Notes under the pieces: model-generated
What the model saw: only the letters and a program-made list of their open reading frames with translations
What the model was told of the DNA's origin: nothing
The model's database searches: none
Assembly: GCA_029881795.1 (NCBI GenBank)
Contig: JAOULX010000001.1
Location: 124,001-188,000, forward strand
DNA: 64,000 nucleotides
From: Gammaproteobacteria bacterium
Lineage (GTDB): Bacteria > Pseudomonadota > Gammaproteobacteria > SZUA-229
Direction of reading: 5' to 3'
In this document: positions 7,866 through 17,290 of the stretch, one piece after another
Position numbering within the stretch: position 1 is the first letter of the stretch
How the letters are laid out: each line of letters begins with the position of its first letter
Made by a program: the position numbers and the translations under genes

Positions 7866-8333
7866 ATGATCAGTTCAAAAAACGTTTTACTTTCAAGCCA
7901 TGGTACAGATGGTGCGCAGGCGGCTGAGCGGGCAGCGATTGCGATGTGTGAGACCGATGCAAGCATCGATCACTTACTGGTAGTGCCCGATCTCTGGAAA
8001 GATATGATGGGAGATGACTGGCTTAATAACGGTTCAACACGGGATCGTTACGGGCGCTATATTGAGTCTGAGCTTGGTAAGGAAATAGATCAGCATATCG
8101 CCAGAGTGCGTCAACAAGCCGAAGAAAAGGGAATACGTTATCAGTGTAAAGTGATACTTGGTAAACCGGATCAATGCCTGACCAGTACCTGCAAGGAATC
8201 AAATTACGATATGGTTGTAATCGGCTCACCCAGACCTAAAGGCTTGTCAGGCTTGCGTTCGCGTATGACAACAGAGTCGCTGGCAAAGAATTTGACGACA
8301 CCTTTGTTAATAGTGCCATACCCAAATGGATGA
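7866..8333 (+). CDS. Universal stress protein (UspA family)
   Basis: The 155-residue protein has the Usp fold signature: an N-terminal strand with NVLLSSHGTDGAQAAERA, a long central helix region, and the C-terminal YDMVVIGSPRPKGLSGLRSRMTTESLAKNL segment. This corresponds to the family's G-2x-G-9x-G(S/T) nucleotide-binding loop, here somewhat altered. Usp proteins are small cytoplasmic dimers, often placed beside transporters they regulate. The gene overlaps the next by eight bases, and its position after the transporter pair suggests one operon. Whether it binds ATP is uncertain because the loop is not canonical. Confidence 0.75.
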   Translation: MISSKNVLLSSHGTDGAQAAERAAIAMCETDASIDHLLVVPDLWKDMMGDDWLNNGSTRDRYGRYIESELGKEIDQHIARVRQQAEEKGIRYQCKVILGKPDQCLTSTCKESNYDMVVIGSPRPKGLSGLRSRMTTESLAKNLTTPLLIVPYPNG

Positions 8334-8937
8334 GCTTGCTGCACCCACAGACAGTAAGGATGCTGCGTGGGTATCATTTAAAACGCCGATGGAAAGACAG
8401 CTGCTTATTGATTTTTGTCAGGACGTTAGTCGTTTGTTTAGGATTAATCCTTATCTTGAATTTGAGAAGTGGCAGAGCTGTGGTGATAATTGTTATCAGT
8501 TAACGGCACGAAATCTGAGTAATGATCCCCCGCTTGATCTTGATAATAAACTTCAGATAGAGCCACGTGAAGACGGTGTACATATCAGCTATCATGACGG
8601 TCTGAAGTCCAGTACAACCTTTAAAATAGAATCCGTGAGCGAAGGCTCTAAAGTTACTATTATTGAAGACTATGAAACGCTGAATGAATCTGAGCGACAA
8701 GCTCGTCTGCATGAAGTAGACAAAAGCCTGACCAAGTGGGCAGAAGATATTCAGGCCTATCTTGTTCGTTGGAAACGCTGGTCGTGGTTTGCGCCATGGC
8801 GCTGGTATATGAGAAAAATCTGGCAGCCGATGAAACCGACAGCGAGACGAATTACTTATATGTTGTTGTGGATTAGTCTGATTGAAATTGTGGTGATAGC
8901 TCTGGGGGTATCAATATATTTTGTTGAATACAGATAA
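8326..8937 (+). CDS. Unknown protein with C-terminal membrane anchor
   Basis: The 203-residue product has a soluble N-terminal part of about 150 residues with alternating strands (HISYHDG, TTFKIESVSEGSKVTIIEDYE) that resembles an SRPBCC-like fold, then an Arg/Trp-rich linker (KRWSWFAPWRWYMRK) and one hydrophobic helix near residues 175-197. I do not recognise a named family. It overlaps the universal stress protein gene by eight bases, so it is translated from the same mRNA. The Trp/Arg-rich juxtamembrane stretch suggests contact with the inner membrane surface, possibly alongside the YeiH-like transporter; this is inference. Confidence 0.6.
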   Translation: MDELAAPTDSKDAAWVSFKTPMERQLLIDFCQDVSRLFRINPYLEFEKWQSCGDNCYQLTARNLSNDPPLDLDNKLQIEPREDGVHISYHDGLKSSTTFKIESVSEGSKVTIIEDYETLNESERQARLHEVDKSLTKWAEDIQAYLVRWKRWSWFAPWRWYMRKIWQPMKPTARRITYMLLWISLIEIVVIALGVSIYFVEYR

Positions 8938-8982
8938 GTTGTTGTAGTTGGTTGTTAAAGTTTCTAATGAGGCTTTATTAAC

Positions 8983-9654
8983 TTAAAAGCCCCAGTCCTG
9001 TTCTGGCTTGGGCATGTCTTCATGGCACTGGTAACACTTAATGTCTTTGTCTTTGTAATACTCGTGATCTTCGTCACGGCCTCCTTTGCTGTTGACGATG
9101 CCTTCAGGCAGTTTATGTGCAATTCCTTTGTGGCAGTCGATACAGGTCATATTTCTTTGTTCTGCAGATGCATGTACCAGTACGCTGCGGTTAAGCTGTG
9201 TTGATGAATCCATGGCATCAAAATTGTGACAGTTTCTGCATTCGTGGGAGTCATTATTTTTCATGCTTGTCCATACGCTTTGAGCTAGTTCTTTACGTTT
9301 AGCTGAGAACTTTTCTTTTGTGTTGATGCTACCGATAACGGTGTGAAATAATTCATTTGTTGCACGTATTTTTCTCACAACTTTATGTTGCCATTCATTT
9401 GGCACGTGGCAATCAGAACAAGCAGCCCGGACGCCTGAGCGATTTTTGTAGTGAGTGCTTTGCCGGTACTCGATATAAACATTATCTTTCATTTCATGAC
9501 AGCTTATACAAAACTCCAGATTGTTAGTGGCTTCCATTGCTGTATTGAATGCACCCCAGTAGACAACTCCTGCGACCATGAAGAATATGGCGGCACCAAG
9601 TGTGGTATTAAATATCATCTTCCTTGCTAATAAGTGTTTATAAAATTTTATCAT
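8983..9654 (-). CDS. NapC/NirT-type membrane-anchored pentaheme cytochrome c
   Basis: The 223-residue protein has an N-terminal signal anchor (residues 13-35) and five CxxCH heme motifs at residues 49-53, 79-83, 139-143, 171-175 and 207-211. The first four match the NapC/NirT/NrfH layout, including the conserved FCISCHEM first site. The fifth, CYQCHE in a short C-terminal tail, is extra: NapC has four hemes, and TorC-type pentaheme proteins have a far longer C-terminal domain. Such proteins oxidise quinol in the membrane and pass electrons to periplasmic reductases. Location near, but in opposite orientation to, the NapA-like operon makes it a possible donor. It precedes no reductase of its own. 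Confidence 0.85.
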   Translation of the reverse strand: MIKFYKHLLARKMIFNTTLGAAIFFMVAGVVYWGAFNTAMEATNNLEFCISCHEMKDNVYIEYRQSTHYKNRSGVRAACSDCHVPNEWQHKVVRKIRATNELFHTVIGSINTKEKFSAKRKELAQSVWTSMKNNDSHECRNCHNFDAMDSSTQLNRSVLVHASAEQRNMTCIDCHKGIAHKLPEGIVNSKGGRDEDHEYYKDKDIKCYQCHEDMPKPEQDWGF

Positions 9655-9681
9655 TGTATTTTGGTTGGTATTTTATAGGGT

Positions 9682-10275
9682 TTATATTTTGTGATCGTGA
9701 CCGGATAGCTCAATGTTCTTGATGTAGGGTATGTACTCACGATCGCTGCCTTTGATATGGTTAATCAACCATGTTTTTAAAAAATCCAGTGCGTCATAAA
9801 TAGTATGATCCTGGTCGCTGTGATATTTTGACGTGCAATCATTAATTTTAGCTATCATTTCTTGATGTAGTTTTTTATGGTTTTCGTAATCAGGGTAGTG
9901 GTTGTTTCGCATTAAAGTCTCTTCCCGGTCGAAATGATATTTTGTGTAACTGATTAAGCGTTGCATAATTTCATCAATCTTTTTCTGTTCTACTTTAAAC
10001 TGGGTTGCTGTTTGCAATTCATTGATCAGATTAATTAGTATCTGGTGGTCTTCATCGACTAGCTGTATCCCGGTTGACATGGAGTCCTGCCATTTTATCA
10101 GTTGCTTTTTTAGGATAACCTCGTGTATGAAAGGAATGATGATAAGAATAAATATTAAAATCCAGGGCAGAGGATGCGTGAATCCAAGCAGAAAAGCGAG
10201 CACAGTGGTAATTAATAAAGCCATTATGATGACTGACAGCAAAAACATGCTGATACCTTTGGTCAGGGTGTTCAT
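9682..10275 (-). CDS. Membrane-anchored bacteriohemerythrin
   Basis: The 197-residue protein has two N-terminal hydrophobic segments (residues 8-31 and 36-52), then a hemerythrin domain. It shows the family signature WQDSMSTGIQLVDEDHQ (first iron His), YHFDREE (HxxxE), HKKLHQEM and the late WLINHIKGSDREY with its His and Asp ligands. All expected di-iron ligands appear present. Hemerythrins bind O2 reversibly, and membrane-bound forms have been proposed to deliver or sense oxygen. Its stop is followed 27 bases later by the pentaheme cytochrome gene on the same strand, so the two are probably co-transcribed. Confidence 0.85.
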   Translation of the reverse strand: MNTLTKGISMFLLSVIIMALLITTVLAFLLGFTHPLPWILIFILIIIPFIHEVILKKQLIKWQDSMSTGIQLVDEDHQILINLINELQTATQFKVEQKKIDEIMQRLISYTKYHFDREETLMRNNHYPDYENHKKLHQEMIAKINDCTSKYHSDQDHTIYDALDFLKTWLINHIKGSDREYIPYIKNIELSGHDHKI

Positions 10276-10369
10276 CTGATGAGTCCTGTAAAGCTGAATT
10301 TAATTGAGAGAGGTCGCTGATAAAACAGATAAACAAATTCTAGTCTAAAGCACTGATATTTCGCTGATT

Positions 10370-10389
10370 TGTATCAATAAGCTGATACA
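10370..10389. promoter_or_regulatory. Inverted repeat (candidate operator) between hemerythrin and CBS genes
   Basis: TGTATCA (10370-10376) and TGATACA (10383-10389) form a perfect 7-6-7 inverted repeat in the 242-base divergent intergenic region. It lies 95 bases from the hemerythrin start and about 130 bases from the CBS start, suitable for a dimeric regulator. It does not match the FNR box (TTGAT-N4-ATCAA), and no known family is assigned. Confidence 0.45.
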
Positions 10390-10517
10390 TTTAGTTAATT
10401 TATTAGGCCGCGCTGATAGCCTCAGATGATGGTGAGGATAAATAGAACTGTTTGGCAAACAATCGGTGTCATACCTATAGTGGTCGTAAGGCTGGTTCTG
10501 ATAAAAAGGAGATGACT

Positions 10518-11093
10518 ATGTTAAATCACTATACATCGTTAAAACATTCTATGTTGAATCAAGGCGTAAAGTTAAAGCTCGATGCGGATGGTTCGGGTGT
10601 ATCCAAGCATTCCCCGGCAACAGAAGTCATGACAGATTTGCGGCATGCCGCTGCGTATACCATTAGTCCTGCAATATCTATCACAGAGGCTGAAAGAAAG
10701 ATGGTGCTGTGTGCTGTGAGGTTGTTGTTTGTGACGAATTCTGAAGATGAACTGTTAGGGCTGATAACAGCGACTGATATTCTGGGCGAACGACCGCTGA
10801 GTTATTTACGTGAGCATGGCGGGAGTCGTGATGATATTTTAGTACAGGAAATAATGACAGCCAAAGAAGGGATTGAGGTTATCAATTACCCGGATGTTGT
10901 ACGCGCATCGATAGGTGATATTGTCGCAACATTCCATGCTGTCGGGCGTCAGCATGTGCTTGTGGCTGAGCATGAAAGAATACGCGGTTTGTTCTCGGCT
11001 ACGGAAATCTCCCGGCGTTTAGGAGAAACGCTTGATATGGATATTAGAGCCAAGACTTTTGCAGAACTAGAGGCTGCTTTAGTGGCGCATTAG
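10518..11093 (+). CDS. CBS-domain pair protein
   Basis: The protein of about 191 residues contains two CBS-like units (for example LFVTNSEDELLGLITATDILGE and HVLVAEHERIRGLFSATEISRRLG), joined by a stretch that includes the 'VQEIMT' start of the second unit. The first unit is incompletely conserved, with a hydrophobic replacement where VMT/TISP is expected. CBS pairs bind adenosyl ligands and usually regulate a partner. ATG 10518 is chosen because AAAGGAG lies six bases before it; an ATG at 10512 is too close. The gene is monocistronic: a terminator follows and the upstream gene is divergent. Confidence 0.75.
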   Translation: MLNHYTSLKHSMLNQGVKLKLDADGSGVSKHSPATEVMTDLRHAAAYTISPAISITEAERKMVLCAVRLLFVTNSEDELLGLITATDILGERPLSYLREHGGSRDDILVQEIMTAKEGIEVINYPDVVRASIGDIVATFHAVGRQHVLVAEHERIRGLFSATEISRRLGETLDMDIRAKTFAELEAALVAH

Positions 11094-11134
11094 TTAACAC
11101 ATCGATGCTGTCTGATTTGCAAAGATAAAGTGCG

Positions 11135-11164
11135 AAAAAAAAGGAGCTCAGAGGCTCCTTTTTT
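11135..11164. terminator. Bidirectional rho-independent terminator
   Basis: GGAGC (11143-11147) and GCTCC (11154-11158) are flanked by eight A and six T, so both strands read as hairpin plus T-run. It sits between the convergent CBS and desaturase genes and serves both. Confidence 0.85.
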
Positions 11165-11183
11165 ATGATATCGAAAATCGAAA

Positions 11184-12365
11184 TCAGGCAGTTTTTGGCT
11201 GCATGGTGTAATGTGACAGGCTTTGAGCAAACTCCTTCAGAGACTGAATGCCGGTGGCTTCAGCTTTTGCAATCCACTCTTTCAGTGCTTTAACAAGCTC
11301 TTCATTATTGCTGACCTGTGTCTGCCAGACATTTTGTAACTCTTTACGTTTTTCATAAATCGTTTTGAGTACGCTGTTCTGCGCAATGATTTCCTGAATG
11401 CGTTTGTGATCATGCTCACTAACCAGTGATTCTTCACGTGAAAGAATCTTCGCCGCTTTATTGAATAAGGGCTTACTGTCAGCATCGGCCTGAGCCGCTT
11501 CTTTCTCAACCAGCGGAGCAACTACTTTTTTGGCATAGGTTGCCATAATCTGAAAACGATTATCAAATATCGCGGCTAAGGTGTCGGTGTCAATAATATT
11601 TTTACTAGTATCGGTTTTAGCCTTTGGTGCAACACGTTTAATGGTTAATAAACCGAGCATTTTAAAAATATTGATATACATCCAGCCGATATCGAATTCA
11701 TACCATTTGCTGGACAGTTTAGATGAGCTTGGGAAGGTATGATGATTGTTATGCAGTTCTTCACCGCCAATCAGGATACCCCAGGGTACGATATTGGTGG
11801 AGGCGTCAGCGCATTCGTAATTACGGTAGCCCCAGTAGTGACCAATACCATTAATGACGCCGGCTGCAAATAATGGGATCCATGCCATTTGAACCGCCCA
11901 GACAGTGATGCCCGCAGTACCAAACAGTAACAGGTCGATGACCAGAAAGATCATGATGCCGGTACGCCCATGTGGCCGATAGATTTTGCGTTCGAGCCAG
12001 TCTTCCGGTGTACCTTTACCGTATTTTTCCAGCGTTTCATCAGTCAGACCGGCACGGTAAAGTTCAGCGCCTTCTCGTAATACCTTGCCGATACCCAGAA
12101 CAACCGGGCTGTGAGGGTCTTCTGCTGTCTCGCATTTTGCATGGTGTTTGCGATGCAGGGCAGTCCAACCTTTCGTGGCCATGCCGGTGGTCAGCCATAG
12201 CCATAAACGGAAGAAATGTCGCAGTATAGGGCCTAATTCCAGGCCACGGTGAGCAGAATAGCGATGCAGATAAACGGTAACGCTAACAATCGTAATATGG
12301 GTAAATAGCAAAGTCATACCGACTATTTGCCAGACTGACAAGTCTAAAAGACCGTTATACCACAT
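11184..12365 (-). CDS. Acyl-CoA/delta-9 fatty acid desaturase with long C-terminal extension
   Basis: The 393-residue membrane di-iron enzyme carries the three histidine boxes HRYSAHRG (near residue 34), HRKHHAKCE (near 71) and HNNHHTF (near 206). Membrane helices are visible at the N-terminus and near residue 140. It introduces a double bond into saturated acyl chains, adjusting membrane fluidity. The canonical desaturase part ends near residue 250. The remaining 140 residues are hydrophilic, helical and coiled-coil-like (EESLVSEHDHKRIQEI ... IYEKRKELQNVW) and belong to a recognisable longer subgroup. AGGAG precedes the ATG. Confidence 0.85.
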   Translation of the reverse strand: MWYNGLLDLSVWQIVGMTLLFTHITIVSVTVYLHRYSAHRGLELGPILRHFFRLWLWLTTGMATKGWTALHRKHHAKCETAEDPHSPVVLGIGKVLREGAELYRAGLTDETLEKYGKGTPEDWLERKIYRPHGRTGIMIFLVIDLLLFGTAGITVWAVQMAWIPLFAAGVINGIGHYWGYRNYECADASTNIVPWGILIGGEELHNNHHTFPSSSKLSSKWYEFDIGWMYINIFKMLGLLTIKRVAPKAKTDTSKNIIDTDTLAAIFDNRFQIMATYAKKVVAPLVEKEAAQADADSKPLFNKAAKILSREESLVSEHDHKRIQEIIAQNSVLKTIYEKRKELQNVWQTQVSNNEELVKALKEWIAKAEATGIQSLKEFAQSLSHYTMQPKTA

Positions 12366-12430
12366 GTTTCATATCTCCTATTTAGAGAGTAATGGTTCTG
12401 TTTCGAAGTATTTCAAAACAGATAAATTCT

Positions 12431-12958
12431 TTATACATCAGCAAGTTGCATAATGCCAGAGGGTTTTTTTAAAGCGCCTTCGGATGGCCTGCCTGAATGC
12501 GGTGTACTTGCTTTATCCGGCCCTCTATGTCCGGGCAGGCTGGCTTTCATGATGCTGTCGCTGAATAAGACAGACATCTCTTCATTGCCGGTTGCTCCCT
12601 GCTGTACGGCCCAGCGTATGATAACCTGATATGCGTCGTCATTCAGCTTTAACATAGAGACTTTAGTGGATTTATCAACGTGGTGCTGATGTATGTCCTT
12701 TAGCAAATCCTCGATATCCCTGAATTTGCGCTCATTATCAATGTTATGCCGCTTTTTAGTGGCACGGGGTAGACGCTGCTTACAGAGCCATTCGCTGACA
12801 CGAACGAAAAACATTTGTTTATCATAAATACCATCGGCTATCGCCCACTCGGCCAGTTTGTCAAATGCCTCGAGACTGATCGCTATCTGATGCGAGGCCT
12901 TGGTTTTTAATCCGCGGGCTTTTATCAGTTGCTCAAACCTGTTTTTAACCACTTTCAT
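12431..12958 (-). CDS. Unknown protein with two tandem divergent repeats
   Basis: The 175-residue product contains two related units of about 33 residues: one near residues 28-60 (ISLEAFDKLAEWAIADGIYD...) and one near 104-137 (LKLNDDAYQVIIRWAVQQGAT...). Both share a strand, then a W-A-x3-G helix and a second helix, and are separated by a charged linker. This strand-helix-helix order resembles ribbon-helix-helix DNA-binding domains, so a duplicated RHH is possible, but I cannot confirm it. The C-terminal 35 residues are Pro/Ser/Gly-rich and probably disordered. The gene stands alone between the desaturase and a divergent small RHH gene. Confidence 0.55.
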   Translation of the reverse strand: MKVVKNRFEQLIKARGLKTKASHQIAISLEAFDKLAEWAIADGIYDKQMFFVRVSEWLCKQRLPRATKKRHNIDNERKFRDIEDLLKDIHQHHVDKSTKVSMLKLNDDAYQVIIRWAVQQGATGNEEMSVLFSDSIMKASLPGHRGPDKASTPHSGRPSEGALKKPSGIMQLADV

Positions 12959-13245
12959 AATGGCGTTAATAAATCCTGTTTATTGCTGCTTTAAAAGTGC
13001 GATGAATTTATCAGTTTAATTAAAATTAACAAGAACTTACTTCTGGGCGGTTGTTTTTATCGGCATTGATTGGCTTTAGATAACATTATAATATTACGTA
13101 ACATATTGTAATTTAGAACTTATTTGTTAATTTATAAGCATATATGATTTTATGGCTACAATAGTGTCTTAACTGCCTGTTTCAATAAGTTTTAATAGGT
13201 GGCACTAAAAAGCTATCTATCTGATTTTATGAGGTATTTTTACAT

Positions 13246-13548
13246 ATGTCTAAAAAGCAGATAAAAGGTGCATTGAGTGTGCTTGAGAGGGTCAAGATAA
13301 GCCAGGATATGGCGGACTTTATCAGCACGGAGGTGCTTAAAACTGGTTCCAGTCGCAGTCAGATTATTCGTCAGGCATTAACCCATTACATGACGCATGA
13401 AGAGTCCCGGGTGCTAACAGAGTTGGAGTCGCTAAAAACCATGAGCATAGAGCTGAATCAGCGCTTAGTAGCCATGGGTTTGTATGAGCAGTCTCGATTT
13501 GACCAGCTATTAAAAGCGCTGAAAGCATATCGAAAACCCGCTCAGTGA
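13246..13548 (+). CDS. Small ribbon-helix-helix-like protein
   Basis: The 100-residue protein has an N-terminal strand ([13 protein letters not shown]) and two helices ([17 protein letters not shown]) with the RHH pattern of a strand followed by helix-turn-helix ([10 protein letters not shown]), then a helical C-terminal part rich in Leu and Glu. It probably binds DNA as a dimer or is an antitoxin-like protein, but no toxin partner is visible nearby. Its stop overlaps the convergent YyaL-like gene by seven bases. Confidence 0.65.
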   Translation: MSKKQIKGALSVLERVKISQDMADFISTEVLKTGSSRSQIIRQALTHYMTHEESRVLTELESLKTMSIELNQRLVAMGLYEQSRFDQLLKALKAYRKPAQ

Positions 13549-15458
13549 GCACGCAGCAGTAGCAGATAAGATCTGAGCATTTGCGGGTAGTTTTCCTGCT
13601 CATCGTTCAGTTTTTGATGGAACGCATGCAGGCTTTGTGTGGCCAGTTGTTTCCATTGAGGTCGCTTCATTAATGCGGATAACTGAAGCAGGTTCTCAAT
13701 GCTAATGCTGTTGGCAGAAGGCATTGAGCCATCATAAATTTCTTTAGAGCGAATCAGAATGTTTTTATCGTTTGCGCTGTTGTCAAAAAAGCCATGGTTA
13801 GCCTGGTCATAAAATGCCTTGATTTGTTGTTCGGTCAGTTCACTGGCCCAGACCAGCCATTGCCTGTCGTTGCTGTTTTTATAGAGAGTGATCAGTGCGT
13901 TGCTTAAATAAGCATAGTCATCCAGATAGGCTTCTCCAGAGTGCTTGCCATTGCGGTAGCTGCGATAAAGCTGCTTGCTTTTTGGGTCATAGAGATGGCG
14001 GTAGATAAAGCCTGCTGCTTGTTCCGCAGCAACGCGGTATTGCGGCATGTTCAGTTGTGTCGACGCCTTGGCTAGCGCTTTGATCACCAGAGCATTCCAG
14101 CCGCTAATGATTTTATCATCGAGGTGCGGAGCAGGACGCATGCGTCGTTGTTGCAGAAGTTTGTTTAAGGCGGACTCTATTAACGATTCAGCGTCAGGCA
14201 GACTCAGTGCCAGTGTTTTTGCGGTTGCCTGCAGGGACTGTTCTGCAAATAGGATATTGAGGCCGCTGAATTCTTTTTCGGGGTCACTTTCAACGTTGCC
14301 AGTGTCCTGAATATTAAAATGAGGATAAAAAAGGCGTTGTTCCGGCTGGCTTAAAAGCTGTCCGAGTTCGGATTTTTTCCAGACATAATAGGCGCCTTCG
14401 CCGTGTTGTTGCGGGTTATCGGGTCGAATGCTGTCAGCATCGTAGGCCGAATAAAACCCGCCGTCAGGGTGGCGCATCTGACGGATGACAAAATCAAGGC
14501 TTTGCCTGATCTGACGCTGATAGTGATTGGCGGGCATCAGTCGGGCGGCATCGAGCAGGGTGTTGATGATCAGACCCTGGTCATAAAGCATCTTTTCAAA
14601 ATGTGGTACCTGCCATTGCGCATCAACGGAATAACGATGAAAGCCACCACCTACGTGGTCGTAAATGCCGCCGCGCAGTATATGGTTGAGGCTGTTTTCG
14701 ACCATGCTGTGTGCATTGTTGTTGGGTTTGCTTTGGCCGTACATTAATAAAAAATCAAAGATGGCAGTGCGCGGGAACTTGGGGGCGTTGCTAAAGCCGC
14801 CATGCTCGTTATCGAAGTTCTGACTAAATTGTAGGTATGCATTATCAATACTGCTTAATTTGACCTCGCCTTGGGTAACTTGGTTTTGCAAATGCGAGCG
14901 CATAAGAGCGGTAACCTCAGCAGCAACCTGATTAACTTTATCTCGCTGATCACGCCAGAGTGTAATCACGTTGGTTAAGATTTCCTCAAGGCCTTTATGG
15001 CCGGCTTTACTAAATGGCGGAAGATAAGTGCTGGCAAAAAAAGGTTGCAGACTGTTATTGGCAATGATGGTGGTTGGCCAGCCGCCATAGCCGGCCAGTA
15101 TCTCGGCTGCCGTGATATAAATCCGGTCGATATCAGGGCGTTCTTCGCGGTCTACCTTAATGCTGATGAAGTGCTGGTTAAGGAGTTTTGCAATAGCCGG
15201 GTTTTCAAATGATTCATGCGCCATGACATGGCACCAGTGACAGGTTGAGTAACCGACAGAAATGAAAACCGGTTTATCTTGCTGGCGGGCTTTCTGAAAG
15301 GCCTCGTCTCCCCATGGGTACCAGTCCACCGGGTTGTAAGCATGTTGTAACAAATAGGGGCTGGACTCATTAATTAAACGGTTGGCCGGGGCTTTGGAGC
15401 CGGCATAGGCGTTTAAATGTAAAATAAACAGGCTAATAAAAAACAGGCTTTTCATCAT
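13542..15458 (-). CDS. YyaL-type thioredoxin-domain protein (DUF255) with (alpha/alpha)6-barrel
   Basis: The 638-residue protein carries a signal-like N-terminus ([11 protein letters not shown]), a thioredoxin-like domain with the CHWCHVM motif (near residues 73-79, the DUF255 signature [16 protein letters not shown], written here as [10 protein letters not shown]), and a long alpha-helical domain of the N-acylglucosamine-2-epimerase type. The family (YyaL/spermatogenesis-associated protein 20) is about 600-700 residues and is thought to be a redox protein of unknown substrate. A signal peptide suggests a periplasmic location, unlike cytoplasmic homologues. Convergent with the RHH gene; no operon partner. 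Confidence 0.8.
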   Translation of the reverse strand: MMKSLFFISLFILHLNAYAGSKAPANRLINESSPYLLQHAYNPVDWYPWGDEAFQKARQQDKPVFISVGYSTCHWCHVMAHESFENPAIAKLLNQHFISIKVDREERPDIDRIYITAAEILAGYGGWPTTIIANNSLQPFFASTYLPPFSKAGHKGLEEILTNVITLWRDQRDKVNQVAAEVTALMRSHLQNQVTQGEVKLSSIDNAYLQFSQNFDNEHGGFSNAPKFPRTAIFDFLLMYGQSKPNNNAHSMVENSLNHILRGGIYDHVGGGFHRYSVDAQWQVPHFEKMLYDQGLIINTLLDAARLMPANHYQRQIRQSLDFVIRQMRHPDGGFYSAYDADSIRPDNPQQHGEGAYYVWKKSELGQLLSQPEQRLFYPHFNIQDTGNVESDPEKEFSGLNILFAEQSLQATAKTLALSLPDAESLIESALNKLLQQRRMRPAPHLDDKIISGWNALVIKALAKASTQLNMPQYRVAAEQAAGFIYRHLYDPKSKQLYRSYRNGKHSGEAYLDDYAYLSNALITLYKNSNDRQWLVWASELTEQQIKAFYDQANHGFFDNSANDKNILIRSKEIYDGSMPSANSISIENLLQLSALMKRPQWKQLATQSLHAFHQKLNDEQENYPQMLRSYLLLLRAH

Positions 15459-15700
15459 CAGAGTGTCGTCGTTGTTACGGCTATTCAGAGTGTGACAGCT
15501 ATTTTAGGCGTTTTACGCCGCGTAATGATAAAAAAGTTGCTGCCGAATAAGAATCTGTGGCTAGCGCTTAATAAAATTGGCTGTTTAACAGATGTTGAGT
15601 ATAAATAGCCTGTTATTGTATGGATTAATGAGCGAATAAGATCTGTCTTTTTCATGGTCATGGTGTAAGCTAAGCGCTCATTTTTATCAGATAATTACAG

Positions 15701-17290
15701 TTGCCGGCTTTGGGTTTGTATTCAAAATTTCATCAACGTCTAAAGGCTTTAAATGCCGCGGCTCCAGCTGGGATCTTCCAGTGCGGGGGGGTCGGGCTGG
15801 AAAAAGAAAGCCTGCGGGTGTCTGCCGAAGGCACGCTATCACAAAAGCCGCATCCGCCAGAGCTGGGTTCTGCGCTGGCGCATTCCAGTATTACCACTGA
15901 TTATTCTGAAGCCTTGCTGGAATTTATTACCCCGCCTTTTGATGATGTGCAGAAGTCTATGGATTTTCTGCAAGATACTCAGCAGTTCGTTTATGGTGAG
16001 CTTAAAGATGAGCTGTTATGGTCGGCCAGTATGCCCTGTGTGGTGGCTGGTGAAACCAGTATTCCGCTGGCTAAATACGGCGACTCAAACCTGGGGCGGA
16101 TGAAAACAGTTTACCGGCGTGGTCTTGGTCACCGTTATGGCCGGGTGATGCAGGTGATAGCTGGGGTGCATTACAATTATTCATTTAAAGATGAGTTCTG
16201 GTCGCATTACCAACAAATTGAATCTGATAGTACTGATTTGCAGGACTTTGTCTCGGCTCGATACTTTGATGTGTTGCGCAATTTACAGCGCTACGGCTGG
16301 ATAATTTCTTATCTGTTTGGTGCGTCGCCGGCAATTTGTAAATCTTTTTTAAATGGTCAGAAAACCAGTCTGCAGGAATACAATGAAAATTCCTTTTATG
16401 AACCGTATGCCACTTCGTTAAGGCTGGGTGAGATTGGTTACCGTAACTCGCGTGAGAGTGAGGTCGGGATAACCGCTAATTACAATAGCTTGCAAGAATA
16501 CATTGATGCTTTGCGCTGTGCGATAGAAACGCCGTACCCGGGTTATGATGATATTGGCATTGTAAAAGACGGTGTCTATCAGCAACTCAATGCAAATATT
16601 CTGCAAATAGAAAATGAATATTACAGCAGCGTGCGTCCCAAGCAGGTATTGCAGGGGCTGGAAAAACCGGTGAATGCATTGCGTGATCGTGGTGTGCAGT
16701 ATATTGAGCTGAGATCTGTTGATATCAGTCCATTTGATCCGCTAGGGGTGAATGAAGATCAGCTACGGTTTATTCAGGTCTTTATTATTTTTTGTTGTCT
16801 GCAGCAGAGTCCGGTTTTCGACAGTGCAGAACGAAAAATGATTGATGAAAATTTATTGCTGACAGCTCATCGGGGGCGCGAACCGGGCCTGATGCTTGAT
16901 ACCGTCAGTGGCAAGAAAGAACTAAAGCAATGGTCGCGTGAAATTTTTGAGCAGTTAATGCCGCTTGCCGATGTGCTTGATCAAAATCACAAAGACGGAC
17001 GTTTCAGAAAAGCCTGTGAAAAGCAGTCTGAATTAATAGAGGATGCTGATAAAACACCATCGGCTATGATTCTAAAATTGATGAAAGAAAATAATGAAGG
17101 TTTTTATCATTTCTCTCAACGAATGTCAGAAAAGCATCGTCAGTATTTTAACGGCCTGCCAGTTAACAAAGATCGGCAAGCTTACTTTCAAAGACTGGCT
17201 AAGGAGTCATTGCTAAAACAACAGGCAATTGAAAAGGCGGATCATCAGCCGTTTGCCGAATTTTTACAGGCTTATTTTAATCAGTGTTAA
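15701..17290 (+). CDS. gshA: Glutamate-cysteine ligase (first step of glutathione synthesis)
   Basis: The 529-residue protein matches the E. coli-type GshA family in length (518) and in motifs: GGVGLEKESLRV near the N-terminus, SITTDYSEALLEFITPP, and the later TVYRRGLGHRYGRVMQVIAGVHYNYS region. It ligates glutamate and cysteine with ATP in the cytoplasm. No ATG fits the required N-terminus; TTG 15701 is used, with other TTG codons at 15710 and 15716 as alternatives, and no clear ribosome-binding site is seen. The 3' end overlaps the convergent kinase gene by four bases. Confidence 0.85.
   Translation: MPALGLYSKFHQRLKALNAAAPAGIFQCGGVGLEKESLRVSAEGTLSQKPHPPELGSALAHSSITTDYSEALLEFITPPFDDVQKSMDFLQDTQQFVYGELKDELLWSASMPCVVAGETSIPLAKYGDSNLGRMKTVYRRGLGHRYGRVMQVIAGVHYNYSFKDEFWSHYQQIESDSTDLQDFVSARYFDVLRNLQRYGWIISYLFGASPAICKSFLNGQKTSLQEYNENSFYEPYATSLRLGEIGYRNSRESEVGITANYNSLQEYIDALRCAIETPYPGYDDIGIVKDGVYQQLNANILQIENEYYSSVRPKQVLQGLEKPVNALRDRGVQYIELRSVDISPFDPLGVNEDQLRFIQVFIIFCCLQQSPVFDSAERKMIDENLLLTAHRGREPGLMLDTVSGKKELKQWSREIFEQLMPLADVLDQNHKDGRFRKACEKQSELIEDADKTPSAMILKLMKENNEGFYHFSQRMSEKHRQYFNGLPVNKDRQAYFQRLAKESLLKQQAIEKADHQPFAEFLQAYFNQC

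Noticed and set aside
10452-10517. Longer N-terminus for the CBS protein
   Set aside because: The extra 22 residues are unrelated to the family and the ribosome-binding site AAAGGAG lies before ATG 10518.
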